Assembly (NCBI GenBank): GCA_959020865.1
Contig: CAUEUD010000107.1
Coordinates: 1-11,830 of the forward strand
DNA: 11,830 nucleotides
Source: Eubacterium limosum
GTDB lineage: Bacteria; Bacillota; Clostridia; Eubacteriales; Eubacteriaceae
Direction of reading: 5' to 3'
The notes below the pieces were generated by a model. The model saw only the letters and a program-made list of their open reading frames with translations, was not told the DNA's origin and did not search any database. Position 1 is the first letter of the stretch. Each line of letters opens with the position of its first letter. The position numbers and the translations under genes were made by a program. Of this stretch, positions 6,725 to 11,830 are shown piece after piece.

Positions 6725-7414
6725 TCAGATTTTTGCTGTATTAATTTTTACACCAGGGCTCATTGTGCTTGCAACGGTAACACTTCTGAAGTACTGACCT
6801 TTTGCAGCTGCTGGTTTTGCTTTTTTGATGGTTTCCAGAAGAGTGGTCATGTTCTGCATGAGCTGTTCTTCTGTAAAGGAAGCCTTACCGATGATGACGT
6901 GGATAATGTTTGTCTTATCCAGACGGTATTCAACTTTACCAGCTTTGGTATCCTGGACAGCTTTTGCGATATCCATGGTTACTGTACCGGATTTCGGGTT
7001 TGGCATTAAGCCTTTTGGACCTAAAACACGACCCAAACGACCAACCTTGCCCATCATATCTGGTGTAGCAATCATAACATCAAAATCAAACCAATTTTCT
7101 TTTTGGATTTTATCAATAATTTCATCTTCGCCAAAGAAATCTGCACCGGCTTCTTCCGCTTCTTTCAGTTTGTCACCTTTGGCAACAACTAAAACTTTTA
7201 CGGTATTACCAGTACCATTCGGCAGTACAATGGCACCACGAACCTGCTGGTCCGCATGACGGGAGTCAACGCCGAGTTTGATGTGCATTTCAATACTTTC
7301 ATCAAAGTTAGCGGTAGCCATTTTTTTGACCTGTGCCACTGCGGCATCAAGGTCAAATAATTCAGCTTTATCAAAACTTTTTAAATTGTCCTGATATTTC
7401 TTTCCTCGTTTCAT
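6725..7414 (-). CDS. rplA: 50S ribosomal protein L1
   Basis: L1 binds 23S rRNA at the mobile L1 stalk near the E site and in many bacteria represses its own mRNA. The 229-residue length is standard. Family segments are present: MKRGKKYQDNLKSFD at the N-terminus, a stretch containing FDESIEMHIKLGVD, the hallmark LGPKGLMPNPKSGTVT, and a C-terminal GQYFRSVTVASTMSPGVKI. The frame is open to 7450, but the ATG at 7414 follows AAGGAGG closely and gives the family start MKRGKKY. It lies 62 nt downstream of rplK in the same operon; the spacer holds a possible regulatory stem. Confidence 0.97.
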   Translation of the reverse strand: MKRGKKYQDNLKSFDKAELFDLDAAVAQVKKMATANFDESIEMHIKLGVDSRHADQQVRGAIVLPNGTGNTVKVLVVAKGDKLKEAEEAGADFFGEDEIIDKIQKENWFDFDVMIATPDMMGKVGRLGRVLGPKGLMPNPKSGTVTMDIAKAVQDTKAGKVEYRLDKTNIIHVIIGKASFTEEQLMQNMTTLLETIKKAKPAAAKGQYFRSVTVASTMSPGVKINTAKI

Positions 7415-7425
7415 ATTTCCTCCTT

Positions 7426-7450
7426 GTGGTTTTAGCGGTTTCCCTCCCAC
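7426..7450 (-). promoter_or_regulatory. Candidate stem in the rplK-rplA spacer
   Basis: On the minus strand a GTGG arm (7447-7450) can pair with CCAC (7426-7429) around a purine-rich loop containing GGGAGGG-AAACC, just upstream of the rplA ribosome binding site. Its position would suit autoregulation by L1, but the stem is short and I cannot match it confidently to a known L1 mRNA site. Confidence 0.3.
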
Positions 7451-7476
7451 TTAAGGTGTTTCTACCTTCTGAATTC

Positions 7477-7902
7477 TTATTCTTCTACAGTGATACCCAT
7501 GCTGCGTGCTGTACCAGCGATCATTCTCATAGCTGATTCAACATTGGCTGCATTAAGGTCAGGCATTTTTAAGGTTGCGATTTCGCGGACCTGATCCTGA
7601 GAAATTTTTGCAACTTTTGTTTTGTTTGGTACGCCGGAAGCTTTATCAATCCCTGCTGCCTTTTTGAGTAAAACGGCTGCCGGTGGAGTTTTTGTGATAA
7701 ATGTGAAGGAATGATCCTGATATACGGTAATTACTACCGGAATAATCATACCTGCTTCATTTGCTGTTTTAGCGTTAAATTCTTTACAGAATCCCATGAT
7801 ATTTACACCATGCTGACCCAGAGCCGGACCAACCGGTGGTGCTGGAGTAGCTTTACCTGCAGGAATCTGTAACTTGATGAGACCAATTACTTTTTTTGCC
7901 AT
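7477..7902 (-). CDS. rplK: 50S ribosomal protein L11
   Basis: L11 lies in the GTPase-associated centre of the 50S subunit with 23S rRNA and supports factor-dependent steps and the stringent response. The 141 residues are the family's usual length. The N-terminal domain shows IKLQIPAGKATPAPPVGPALGQHGVNIMGFCKEFNAKT, including the proline-rich linker. The C-terminal rRNA-binding domain ends in the conserved NAANVESAMRMIAGTARSMGI. The ATG at 7902 follows AAGGAGG with a 7-nt gap. It lies 45 nt after nusG with no terminator or clear promoter between, so it belongs to the rpmG-secE-nusG-rplK-rplA unit. Confidence 0.97.
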   Translation of the reverse strand: MAKKVIGLIKLQIPAGKATPAPPVGPALGQHGVNIMGFCKEFNAKTANEAGMIIPVVITVYQDHSFTFITKTPPAAVLLKKAAGIDKASGVPNKTKVAKISQDQVREIATLKMPDLNAANVESAMRMIAGTARSMGITVEE

Positions 7903-7947
7903 GCTAACACCTCCTTCATTTTTTCATAATTGAAGAATAGTTTTCCC

Positions 7948-8487
7948 TTAAGTGTTCTTAATTTTTTGTATTTGTTCAAATTCCAGTTCGGTTGGGGTTT
8001 CCCGTCCAAACATGGAAATATTGACCTTAACTTTTGATTTTTCCAGATTTATCTCCTCGATAATTCCGGCAAAACCTTCAAATGGTCCATCCACAACATT
8101 GACTTCATCACCAACCTCAAGGTCGATCTGAACAGCCTGCTGCTTGATGCCCATATTTTTGAGTTCGGCTTTGGTTAATGGAACGGGCTTGGAGGCCGGG
8201 CCGACAAAGCCGGTTACACCACGCGTATTACGTACAACGTACCAGGAATCATCGGTCATAAACATCTTGACCATTACATATCCCGGGAAGAGCTTTTTCT
8301 CTCTTACGACGCGCTTTCCGTCCTTTGTTTCGACAACTTCCTGTACAGGAACCTGTACTTCGAGGATCTGATCCTCCATATGTCTGTTTTCGACCGTTGC
8401 TTCAATACTCGCCTTTACCTTGTTCTCATATCCTGAGTAGGTGTGGGCAACGTACCATTCTGCCTGGCCACTGTTTTCATATTCCAT
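7948..8487 (-). CDS. nusG: Transcription termination/antitermination factor NusG
   Basis: NusG binds the RNA polymerase clamp and affects pausing, elongation and coupling with translation. The 179 residues show an NGN domain (about 10-110; AEWYVAHTYSGYENKVKASIE, KKLFPGYVMVKM, TRGVTGFVG) and a C-terminal KOW domain (about 125-150; VGDEVNVVDGPFEGFAGIIEEI). The ATG at 8487 has GAGG upstream, and the gene starts 15 nt after secE, the near-universal pairing. No additional domain is present, so this is a housekeeping NusG and not a specialised paralogue. Confidence 0.97.
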   Translation of the reverse strand: MEYENSGQAEWYVAHTYSGYENKVKASIEATVENRHMEDQILEVQVPVQEVVETKDGKRVVREKKLFPGYVMVKMFMTDDSWYVVRNTRGVTGFVGPASKPVPLTKAELKNMGIKQQAVQIDLEVGDEVNVVDGPFEGFAGIIEEINLEKSKVKVNISMFGRETPTELEFEQIQKIKNT

Positions 8488-8502
8488 GATTATCCCTCAG
8501 TA

Positions 8503-8877
8503 CTATTTAAGTCCAATTAGTAGAGCGGCCAATGCACCAAGACCTGAATCAATAATCCAAATCAAAAATGTGAAGATTGCGACAAAGCCGGCTACAAAGC
8601 CAGAGCTCTTTGCCAATTCTTCTTTTGTCAGCCAGTTGACCTTTTTAAGCTCAGAGAAAACTCCCTTAACAAAGTCAAGCATGCGGACAAAGATATTTGG
8701 CTTTTTCTTTTTGTCAGATTTCTTGGTATTCTTTTTATCTTTACTGTCAGTGCTCTTTTTGTCATCCTTGGCAACACTCGTCTTTTTTGATTCAGCTACC
8801 TGTGTCTTTTGGATATTATCATTTTTAGTGTTTGTGTTTTTTGCATTTTTAGACTTTTTTTTCGTCTTAGCTGCCAT
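8503..8877 (-). CDS. secE: Preprotein translocase subunit SecE
   Basis: SecE is the small essential membrane subunit that clamps SecY in the protein-translocation channel. The C-terminal 60 or so residues are a typical single-span SecE: an amphipathic segment (FVKGVFSELKKVNWLTKEEL) followed by one transmembrane helix (about 95-120). The first 60 residues are an unusual low-complexity tail of Lys, Asn, Asp, Ser and Thr, making the protein 124 aa, about twice the minimal bacterial form. The ATG at 8877 has AGAGGAA upstream; internal Met codons occur only after the tail, so the extension appears to be translated. It lies between rpmG (22-nt gap) and nusG. Confidence 0.93.
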   Translation of the reverse strand: MAAKTKKKSKNAKNTNTKNDNIQKTQVAESKKTSVAKDDKKSTDSKDKKNTKKSDKKKKPNIFVRMLDFVKGVFSELKKVNWLTKEELAKSSGFVAGFVAIFTFLIWIIDSGLGALAALLIGLK

Positions 8878-8899
8878 GATTAATTCCTCTTAGCCAATC

Positions 8900-9049
8900 C
8901 TATTTCGTTTCTTTATGCAGTGTATGCTTTTTACAGAACTTGCAATATTTTTTTTCTTCTAAACGATCCGGATTGTTCTTTTTATTTTTCATTGTATCGT
9001 AGTTTCTTTGTTTACATTCCGTACATGCCAAAGTTACTTTAACTCTCAA
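8900..9049 (-). CDS. rpmG: 50S ribosomal protein L33 (zinc-binding type)
   Basis: A 49-codon gene starts at TTG (9047-9049) and ends at TAG (8900-8902). The product begins MRVKVTLACTECKQRNYDT and continues with KNKKNNPDRLEEKKYCKFC to a HKETK end, which is clear L33. The two CxxC pairs (C9/C12 and C36/C39) make it the zinc-binding form. AGGAGG sits 8 nt before the TTG, supporting that start; the only in-frame ATG is at codon 20 and would remove the first zinc pair. It is first in the rpmG-secE-nusG-rplK-rplA unit. No tRNA-Trp lies between rpmG and secE, unlike in some Firmicutes. Confidence 0.95.
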   Translation of the reverse strand: MRVKVTLACTECKQRNYDTMKNKKNNPDRLEEKKYCKFCKKHTLHKETK

Positions 9050-9132
9050 TTACAGCACCTCCTACATCCTTTATTATATACACGAATAACATCATATAGA
9101 CACACGTTTCCTATTTTCATGGTCACCAGTAT

Positions 9133-9162
9133 AGAATAGCATAAAACGGTGCCCCATGTCAA
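9133..9162 (-). promoter_or_regulatory. Promoter P2 for rpmG-secE-nusG-rplKA
   Basis: On the minus strand a consensus TTGACA (9157-9162) lies 18 bp before TATTCT (9133-9138), which carries an extended TG one base upstream. The predicted start near 9126 gives a leader of about 77 nt before the rpmG TTG codon. I see no recognised riboswitch in that leader. Confidence 0.75.
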
Positions 9163-9171
9163 TAAAACAAT

Positions 9172-9192
9172 AAAAAAAGGCGTAACGCCTTT
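9172..9192 (-). terminator. Short intrinsic terminator upstream of P2
   Basis: A 7-bp stem (AAAGGCG and CGCCTTT, 3-nt loop) is followed on the minus strand by a run of seven T. It could end the transcript of the upstream acetyltransferase gene. It also lies only about 15-35 nt downstream of another promoter, P1, which makes the arrangement unusual. Confidence 0.75.
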
Positions 9193-9213
9193 CACATCAA
9201 AACACTACAAGCT

Positions 9214-9242
9214 ATTATAGCAGAGTTGTCCCAAATAATCAA
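9214..9242 (-). promoter_or_regulatory. Promoter P1 directly before a terminator
   Basis: On the minus strand TTGATT (9237-9242), a 17-bp spacer and a perfect TATAAT (9214-9219) preceded by TGC form a near-consensus extended -10 promoter. It lies about 10 bp after the acetyltransferase stop codon. Its predicted start near 9207 is about 15 nt before the terminator stem, so transcripts would be about 35 nt unless they read through into rpmG. Confidence 0.7.
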
Positions 9243-9252
9243 GCGATAATTC

Positions 9253-9777
9253 TCAAAGTTTCAGGCCCATCTGGTAGCAGTCCGTGGTCCTGCCGTCGAT
9301 CTCAACAATCTCTGGAAAAGTCCCCCAGATCTTAAAGCCGTATTTATAGGCCAGCCGCTGCGAACCCAGGTTATCGGCGAAAATAACCGCCATGAGGTTC
9401 TTGAGTCCCCGTTTTTTGCTCTCGCGGATCACATGCTCCATAAGGCTTGAGCCTATGCCGCTGCCCCGGAACTCTGGCGCGATATAATAGCTGATCTCGC
9501 AGGCGTGCTTAAAGCCCTCTCTGCCGCAGCGGTAAGCGGTCACTGCCATCCAGCCAGCCACAATACCATCCTTTTCAGCTACGTAAATAGGGTGTACGCC
9601 GTCGCTGTGCTCCTTGAACCAGCCCCTGCGGCTTTCCATGGTAACCGGGGTCAAAAGCGCGGTGACACGCCTTTCCAGAATGGCTGCATTCAGAATATCC
9701 AGTATTCTCTGATAATCCTTCTCCTCCGCCAGACGCACCGCGATGCGTTTTTCGGCCGTTTCCAACGTTCTTGTCAA
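9253..9777 (-). CDS. GNAT-family N-acetyltransferase (phosphinothricin acetyltransferase-like)
   Basis: A 174-residue single-domain GNAT acetyltransferase. Motif A is clear: EISYYIAPEFRGSGIGSSLMEHVI, with the acetyl-CoA pyrophosphate loop R-G-S-G-I-G at about 104-109. Motif B follows (NLGSQRLAYKYGFKIWGTFPEI). The order and the IAPEFRGSGIG...NxxSxRLxxKxGF pattern are closest to phosphinothricin/methionine sulfoximine-type acetyltransferases, but the acceptor cannot be deduced and such genes often have other substrates. No ATG is available near the start. TTG at 9777 has AGGAG 8-9 nt upstream, whereas the first TTG at 9783 abuts the ribosome binding site, so 9777 is preferred. It lies 11 nt after a small membrane protein gene and shares its promoter. 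Confidence 0.85.
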   Translation of the reverse strand: MTRTLETAEKRIAVRLAEEKDYQRILDILNAAILERRVTALLTPVTMESRRGWFKEHSDGVHPIYVAEKDGIVAGWMAVTAYRCGREGFKHACEISYYIAPEFRGSGIGSSLMEHVIRESKKRGLKNLMAVIFADNLGSQRLAYKYGFKIWGTFPEIVEIDGRTTDCYQMGLKL

Positions 9778-9788
9778 TAACAACTCTC

Positions 9789-9974
9789 CTATTTTCTTCC
9801 GATTTTATTTTTATAGGCAATAAAAACCGTCACGGCAAACAGGATCAATATAAATCCGATTGTCGTAATTACAGGTGACAGGACAATGCCCAGCAGAGCG
9901 ATGATCACCGGTGCCACCAAAACAGCTACCAGCGCGAGTATGGCAATAATGATATATTTTTTAAATTCATCCAC
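9789..9974 (-). CDS. Small two-span membrane protein, 61 aa
   Basis: The family is not recognised. The protein has a short charged N-terminus (MDEFKKY), then two very hydrophobic segments at about residues 8-29 and 32-52 (rich in I, L, V and A, separated by SPV), and a basic C-terminal tail (KNKIGRK). This predicts a hairpin with both ends probably in the cytoplasm. The start is GTG at 9974, with AAAGGAG about 9 nt upstream. It has its own promoter and precedes the GNAT gene by 11 nt, so the two are probably one transcript. Function is unknown. Confidence 0.75.
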   Translation of the reverse strand: MDEFKKYIIIAILALVAVLVAPVIIALLGIVLSPVITTIGFILILFAVTVFIAYKNKIGRK

Positions 9975-10006
9975 AGCGTTTCACTCCTTTACCTGTAAGT
10001 CGACTT

Positions 10007-10035
10007 ATTTTAGCACAATCCACCTGTGCCTGCAA
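10007..10035 (-). promoter_or_regulatory. Promoter for the small membrane protein and GNAT genes
   Basis: On the minus strand TTGCAG (10030-10035), a 17-bp spacer and TAAAAT (10007-10012) with a TGC extended -10. The whole spacer is an inverted repeat, GCACA-N7-TGTGC, and the -35 is part of a second one (CTGCA-N-TGCAG at 10030-10040). Both could be operator sites. Confidence 0.7.
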
Positions 10036-10064
10036 TGCAGAATTTGTTATATTTTTGTAGACTT

Positions 10065-10610
10065 TCAGCGCGGTATATCCTGCTTAAGCACGATTTGAAA
10101 GCCTTCGTCCTCTTTTCCTTTTTCAAAGCAGTAAACCCCTGTCCAGCTGCCGCTGCGGCCGTCAAAGAATTTATACACATAACCCGGATTTAGAATTTCC
10201 AACACACTGACCAGGACGTTAATGACCTGCACTGCGCTCCGGATATTCTCGCCGTGGACCGCGGCGCCTTTTTGCTCCTGGGCCAGCTCAAAGGTATAAG
10301 CTGACAGGTGATGGTTCAAAAGCTGTAAAATACGGTCGGCCTGAACCTGGTCCATTTTAGCTTCCGGGCTCAGCTCATACGAAAGCTCCAGAGGGTGGGC
10401 GCTGTAATCCTGAAAAAAATTCAGCATGACGCCGGCACTTTGAAGCCGCCCTTCCAGAAAGCCTCTCTGATAATTCAGATCTGCCAGCTCTACCGCGTCG
10501 GGGTTCCCGGACATGGCTTGGTTGATCTTTTCGATTTCCTGTTTGCAGATCTTATAGGTCCGCTCCAGCTGCTTTGTTTCGCTCTTCAGCTTTTCATCCC
10601 TGATTCTCAT
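10065..10610 (-). CDS. Unknown soluble protein with charged helical N-terminus, 181 aa
   Basis: I do not recognise the family. The N-terminal 35 residues (IRDEKLKSETKQLERTYKICKQEIEKINQ) are strongly charged with regular hydrophobic spacing, suggesting a coiled coil. The middle (about 40-120) looks helical, and the C-terminus (YVYKFFDGRSGSWTGVYCFEKGKEDEGFQIVLKQDIPR) looks like beta strands. No signal peptide or membrane segment is seen. ATG at 10610 follows GAGGT at 6 nt. It starts 23 nt after the dehydrogenase gene with no terminator between, so the two are likely co-transcribed; this does not by itself reveal its role. Confidence 0.75.
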   Translation of the reverse strand: MRIRDEKLKSETKQLERTYKICKQEIEKINQAMSGNPDAVELADLNYQRGFLEGRLQSAGVMLNFFQDYSAHPLELSYELSPEAKMDQVQADRILQLLNHHLSAYTFELAQEQKGAAVHGENIRSAVQVINVLVSVLEILNPGYVYKFFDGRSGSWTGVYCFEKGKEDEGFQIVLKQDIPR

Positions 10611-10633
10611 GTTTTACCTCAAATTCTATGGTT

Positions 10634-11494
10634 TTACTGCTCGTAATATTTAATGAGCGCCTGAGTCCCCAGATCACCGTAGCCTTCTTTTTCAAGGCTC
10701 TCATACATTTCTAACACTTTACCCAGTACCTCTAAATGGGCGGAGGCCTCCTCGGCTTCCTCACTGGCGATTTTCATATCCTTGATATAATGCTTCACAA
10801 AAAAACCCGGAGCAAAGTCGTCTTTCAGGATTCTCGGAGCCGTGTTGCTCATCTGAAAGCTTCCGGCCGCCCCTGCGCTGATACTATCGAGCATGGTCTG
10901 TTCATCCAGTCCCACGGCCTTTGCATAGGCCAGAGCTTCACAAACGCCGGATACAGCGCCTGCAATGGCAATCTGGTTGGCCATTTTAGTGTGCTGGCCT
11001 GCTCCCGGGCCGCCCTCGTAAATAATATTGGTCCCCATGGCCTCAAAGACTGGCAGGCAGGTTTTAAACACATCCTCGTCGCCGCCGACCATAATGGACA
11101 AGGTTCCTTTTTCTGCGCCCACATCTCCACCGGACACCGGCGCGTCCAGCGCTGCGATGCCGCGCCTGGCAGCCGCTTCATAAATACGCTTGGACAGCTT
11201 TGGGCTGGTGGTGGTCATATCGATCAGCACCGCGCCTTCTCTGGCGTTTTCGACAATACCCGCACTGCCAAAATAGACTTCCTCCACATCCTTTGGGTAG
11301 CCGACAATGGTTATGACCACATCTTTATCTGCCGCGCACGCCCCTGGACTGTCACACCAGTGTGCACCTTCCTGCACTACGGCGTCTGCCTTGGCCTTTG
11401 TTCGGTTATAAACTGAAACGTCATAGCCTTTTTTCATCAGGTTTCTGACCATCGATTGTCCCATTACGCCGATTCCGATAAATCCAATCTTCAT
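10634..11494 (-). CDS. Beta-hydroxyacid dehydrogenase (3-hydroxyisobutyrate dehydrogenase/tartronate semialdehyde reductase family)
   Basis: A 286-residue NAD(P)-dependent dehydrogenase that interconverts a beta-hydroxyacid and its semialdehyde. The N-terminal Rossmann motif is G-F-I-G-I-G-V-M-G (residues 4-12). Asn30-Arg31 at the end of the second strand hints at NADP(H) preference. The substrate-binding signature DAPVSGG is at 117-123, and the catalytic lysine is K170 in GAGQHTKMANQ. The C-terminal half is all-helical, and the length is normal. Closest named functions are tartronate semialdehyde reductase (GarR/GlxR) and 3-hydroxyisobutyrate dehydrogenase; 2-(hydroxymethyl)glutarate dehydrogenase of Eubacterium barkeri is in the same family. 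Neighbours give no pathway clue, so the substrate is left open. ATG follows AAGGAG. No clear promoter lies in the 33 nt between the tRNA terminator and this gene. Confidence 0.88.
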   Translation of the reverse strand: MKIGFIGIGVMGQSMVRNLMKKGYDVSVYNRTKAKADAVVQEGAHWCDSPGACAADKDVVITIVGYPKDVEEVYFGSAGIVENAREGAVLIDMTTTSPKLSKRIYEAAARRGIAALDAPVSGGDVGAEKGTLSIMVGGDEDVFKTCLPVFEAMGTNIIYEGGPGAGQHTKMANQIAIAGAVSGVCEALAYAKAVGLDEQTMLDSISAGAAGSFQMSNTAPRILKDDFAPGFFVKHYIKDMKIASEEAEEASAHLEVLGKVLEMYESLEKEGYGDLGTQALIKYYEQ

Positions 11495-11527
11495 TTTTAT
11501 TTCTCCTTATAAAGCGATTACCGATAT

Positions 11528-11556
11528 AAAAACCCCGACAAGCTCTGCTTTCGGGG
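11528..11556 (-). terminator. Intrinsic terminator after tRNA-Arg
   Basis: On the minus strand CCCCGA pairs with TCGGGG, and an inner AAGC-AGA-GCTT hairpin extends the stem; a five-T run follows. It lies about 23 nt after the 3' end of the tRNA. Confidence 0.9.
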
Positions 11557-11578
11557 CTGTTTCAACTAAATGAACTGG

Positions 11579-11652
11579 CGTCCCTAAGAGGATTCGAACC
11601 TCCGGCACGCGGTTTAGGAAACCGCTGCTCTATCCTACTGAGCTATAGGGAC
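11579..11652 (-). tRNA. tRNA-Arg (anticodon CCT, reads AGG)
   Basis: The minus strand folds as a cloverleaf. The 7-bp acceptor is GTCCCTA with TAGGGAC. The D arm is GCTC with GAGC. The anticodon stem is GCGGT with ACCGC around a 7-nt loop TTCCTAA (anticodon CCT), and the T arm GGAGG with CCTCT encloses TTCGAAT. The discriminator base is G and CCA is not encoded. The gene has its own promoter and terminator. Confidence 0.96.
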
Positions 11653-11667
11653 GCATTTTTCTATACT

Positions 11668-11696
11668 ATTATAATAATCTTCTATGAAAAAAGCAA
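11668..11696 (-). promoter_or_regulatory. Promoter for tRNA-Arg
   Basis: On the minus strand TTGCTT (11691-11696), a 17-bp spacer and a perfect TATAAT (11668-11673). The expected start is about 9 nt before the mature tRNA 5' end. The -35 lies 3 bp beyond the stop codon of the upstream partial gene. Confidence 0.75.
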
Positions 11697-11699
11697 GAT

Positions 11700-11830
11700 T
11701 TAATTTAACGAAGATTTGTTTTTTACAAAACTTCCCAGCTCTGTTACCTGCTTTTCCGTATATTTTTTGAGCTGATCGATCCCGGCTTCGGGCAGGGTAG
11801 CAACGCAGCAGGAGGCCGGGCCGCCGGACT
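11700..11830 (-). CDS. C-terminal fragment of an unidentified protein (5' end outside the window)
   Basis: An open frame enters from the right edge and ends at TAA (11700-11702), giving 42 visible codons: SGGPASCCVATLPEAGIDQ, then a charged helix (LKKYTEKQVTELGSF) and VKNKSSLN. The codon use and lack of stops look coding, and the position, ending just before the tRNA promoter, fits. The Gly-Gly and Cys-Cys segment near the visible start could belong to an enzyme core, but too little is present to name a family. Confidence 0.55.
   Translation of the reverse strand, partial: SGGPASCCVATLPEAGIDQLKKYTEKQVTELGSFVKNKSSLN

Noticed and set aside
9050..9132. Riboswitch or tRNA gene in the rpmG leader
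   Set aside because: No cloverleaf, T-box sequence or strong hairpin could be found in this short AT-rich stretch.
10736..11416. 226-codon plus-strand open frame
   Set aside because: It is a shadow of the beta-hydroxyacid dehydrogenase, whose motifs are all on the minus strand.
1..11830. CRISPR array, insertion sequence, prophage or toxin-antitoxin system
   Set aside because: There are no regularly spaced repeats, transposase or integrase motifs or phage genes. The small membrane protein plus GNAT pair lacks features of type II toxin-antitoxin modules (no DNA-binding antitoxin, and the first protein is membrane-embedded).

Overview
The window looks like a chromosomal segment of a low- to mid-GC Gram-positive anaerobe of the class Clostridia, most plausibly the Eubacterium/Acetobacterium group. 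The organism call is an inference. It rests on the order rpmG-secE-nusG-rplK-rplA-rplJ-rplL with a Firmicutes-type L10 leader, strong AGGAGG ribosome binding sites, sigma-A-like promoters, an archaeal/eukaryal-type (class 3) prolyl-tRNA synthetase, and a free-standing corrinoid-protein reactivation domain of the kind anaerobes use. Every gene I can support is on the minus strand, so the window reads right to left.

Right end (11830 to 10065): the C-terminal tail of an unidentified gene, a tRNA-Arg(CCT) with its own promoter and terminator, then a beta-hydroxyacid dehydrogenase (3-hydroxyisobutyrate dehydrogenase/tartronate semialdehyde reductase family) followed closely by an unknown coiled-coil-like protein. 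Next (10035 to 9253) is a two-gene unit with its own promoter: a 61-residue membrane protein and a GNAT acetyltransferase.

Centre (9242 to 5368): the information-processing block. A promoter followed almost at once by a terminator precedes a second promoter that should drive rpmG (too short to appear among the larger open frames, TTG start), secE, nusG, rplK and rplA. A further strong promoter just after rplA starts an L10 leader with an attenuator hairpin, then rplJ and rplL. A clear intrinsic terminator follows rplL. rpoB and rpoC, which follow rplL in most bacteria, are absent here.

Left end (5338 to 1): an extended -10 promoter starts a tight five-gene unit: proS, a MetH-activation-domain-like protein, a condensation-fold (alcohol acetyltransferase-like) acyltransferase, a zinc-ribbon multi-span membrane protein (DUF6320-like) and a DUF2284 cysteine-rich protein. 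Junctions are 1 nt, 2 nt, a 1-nt overlap and 12 nt. The proS frame is interrupted near its start: the first 38 codons are in a different frame from the remaining 444 or so. The last gene has its own consensus promoter, encodes an unknown acidic protein and ends at a perfect 15-bp hairpin.

The points most worth a second look are the proS frameshift, the separation of rplJL from rpoBC, the unusual content of the proS operon, the promoter-terminator pair upstream of rpmG, and inverted repeats that fill the -35/-10 spacers of two promoters.
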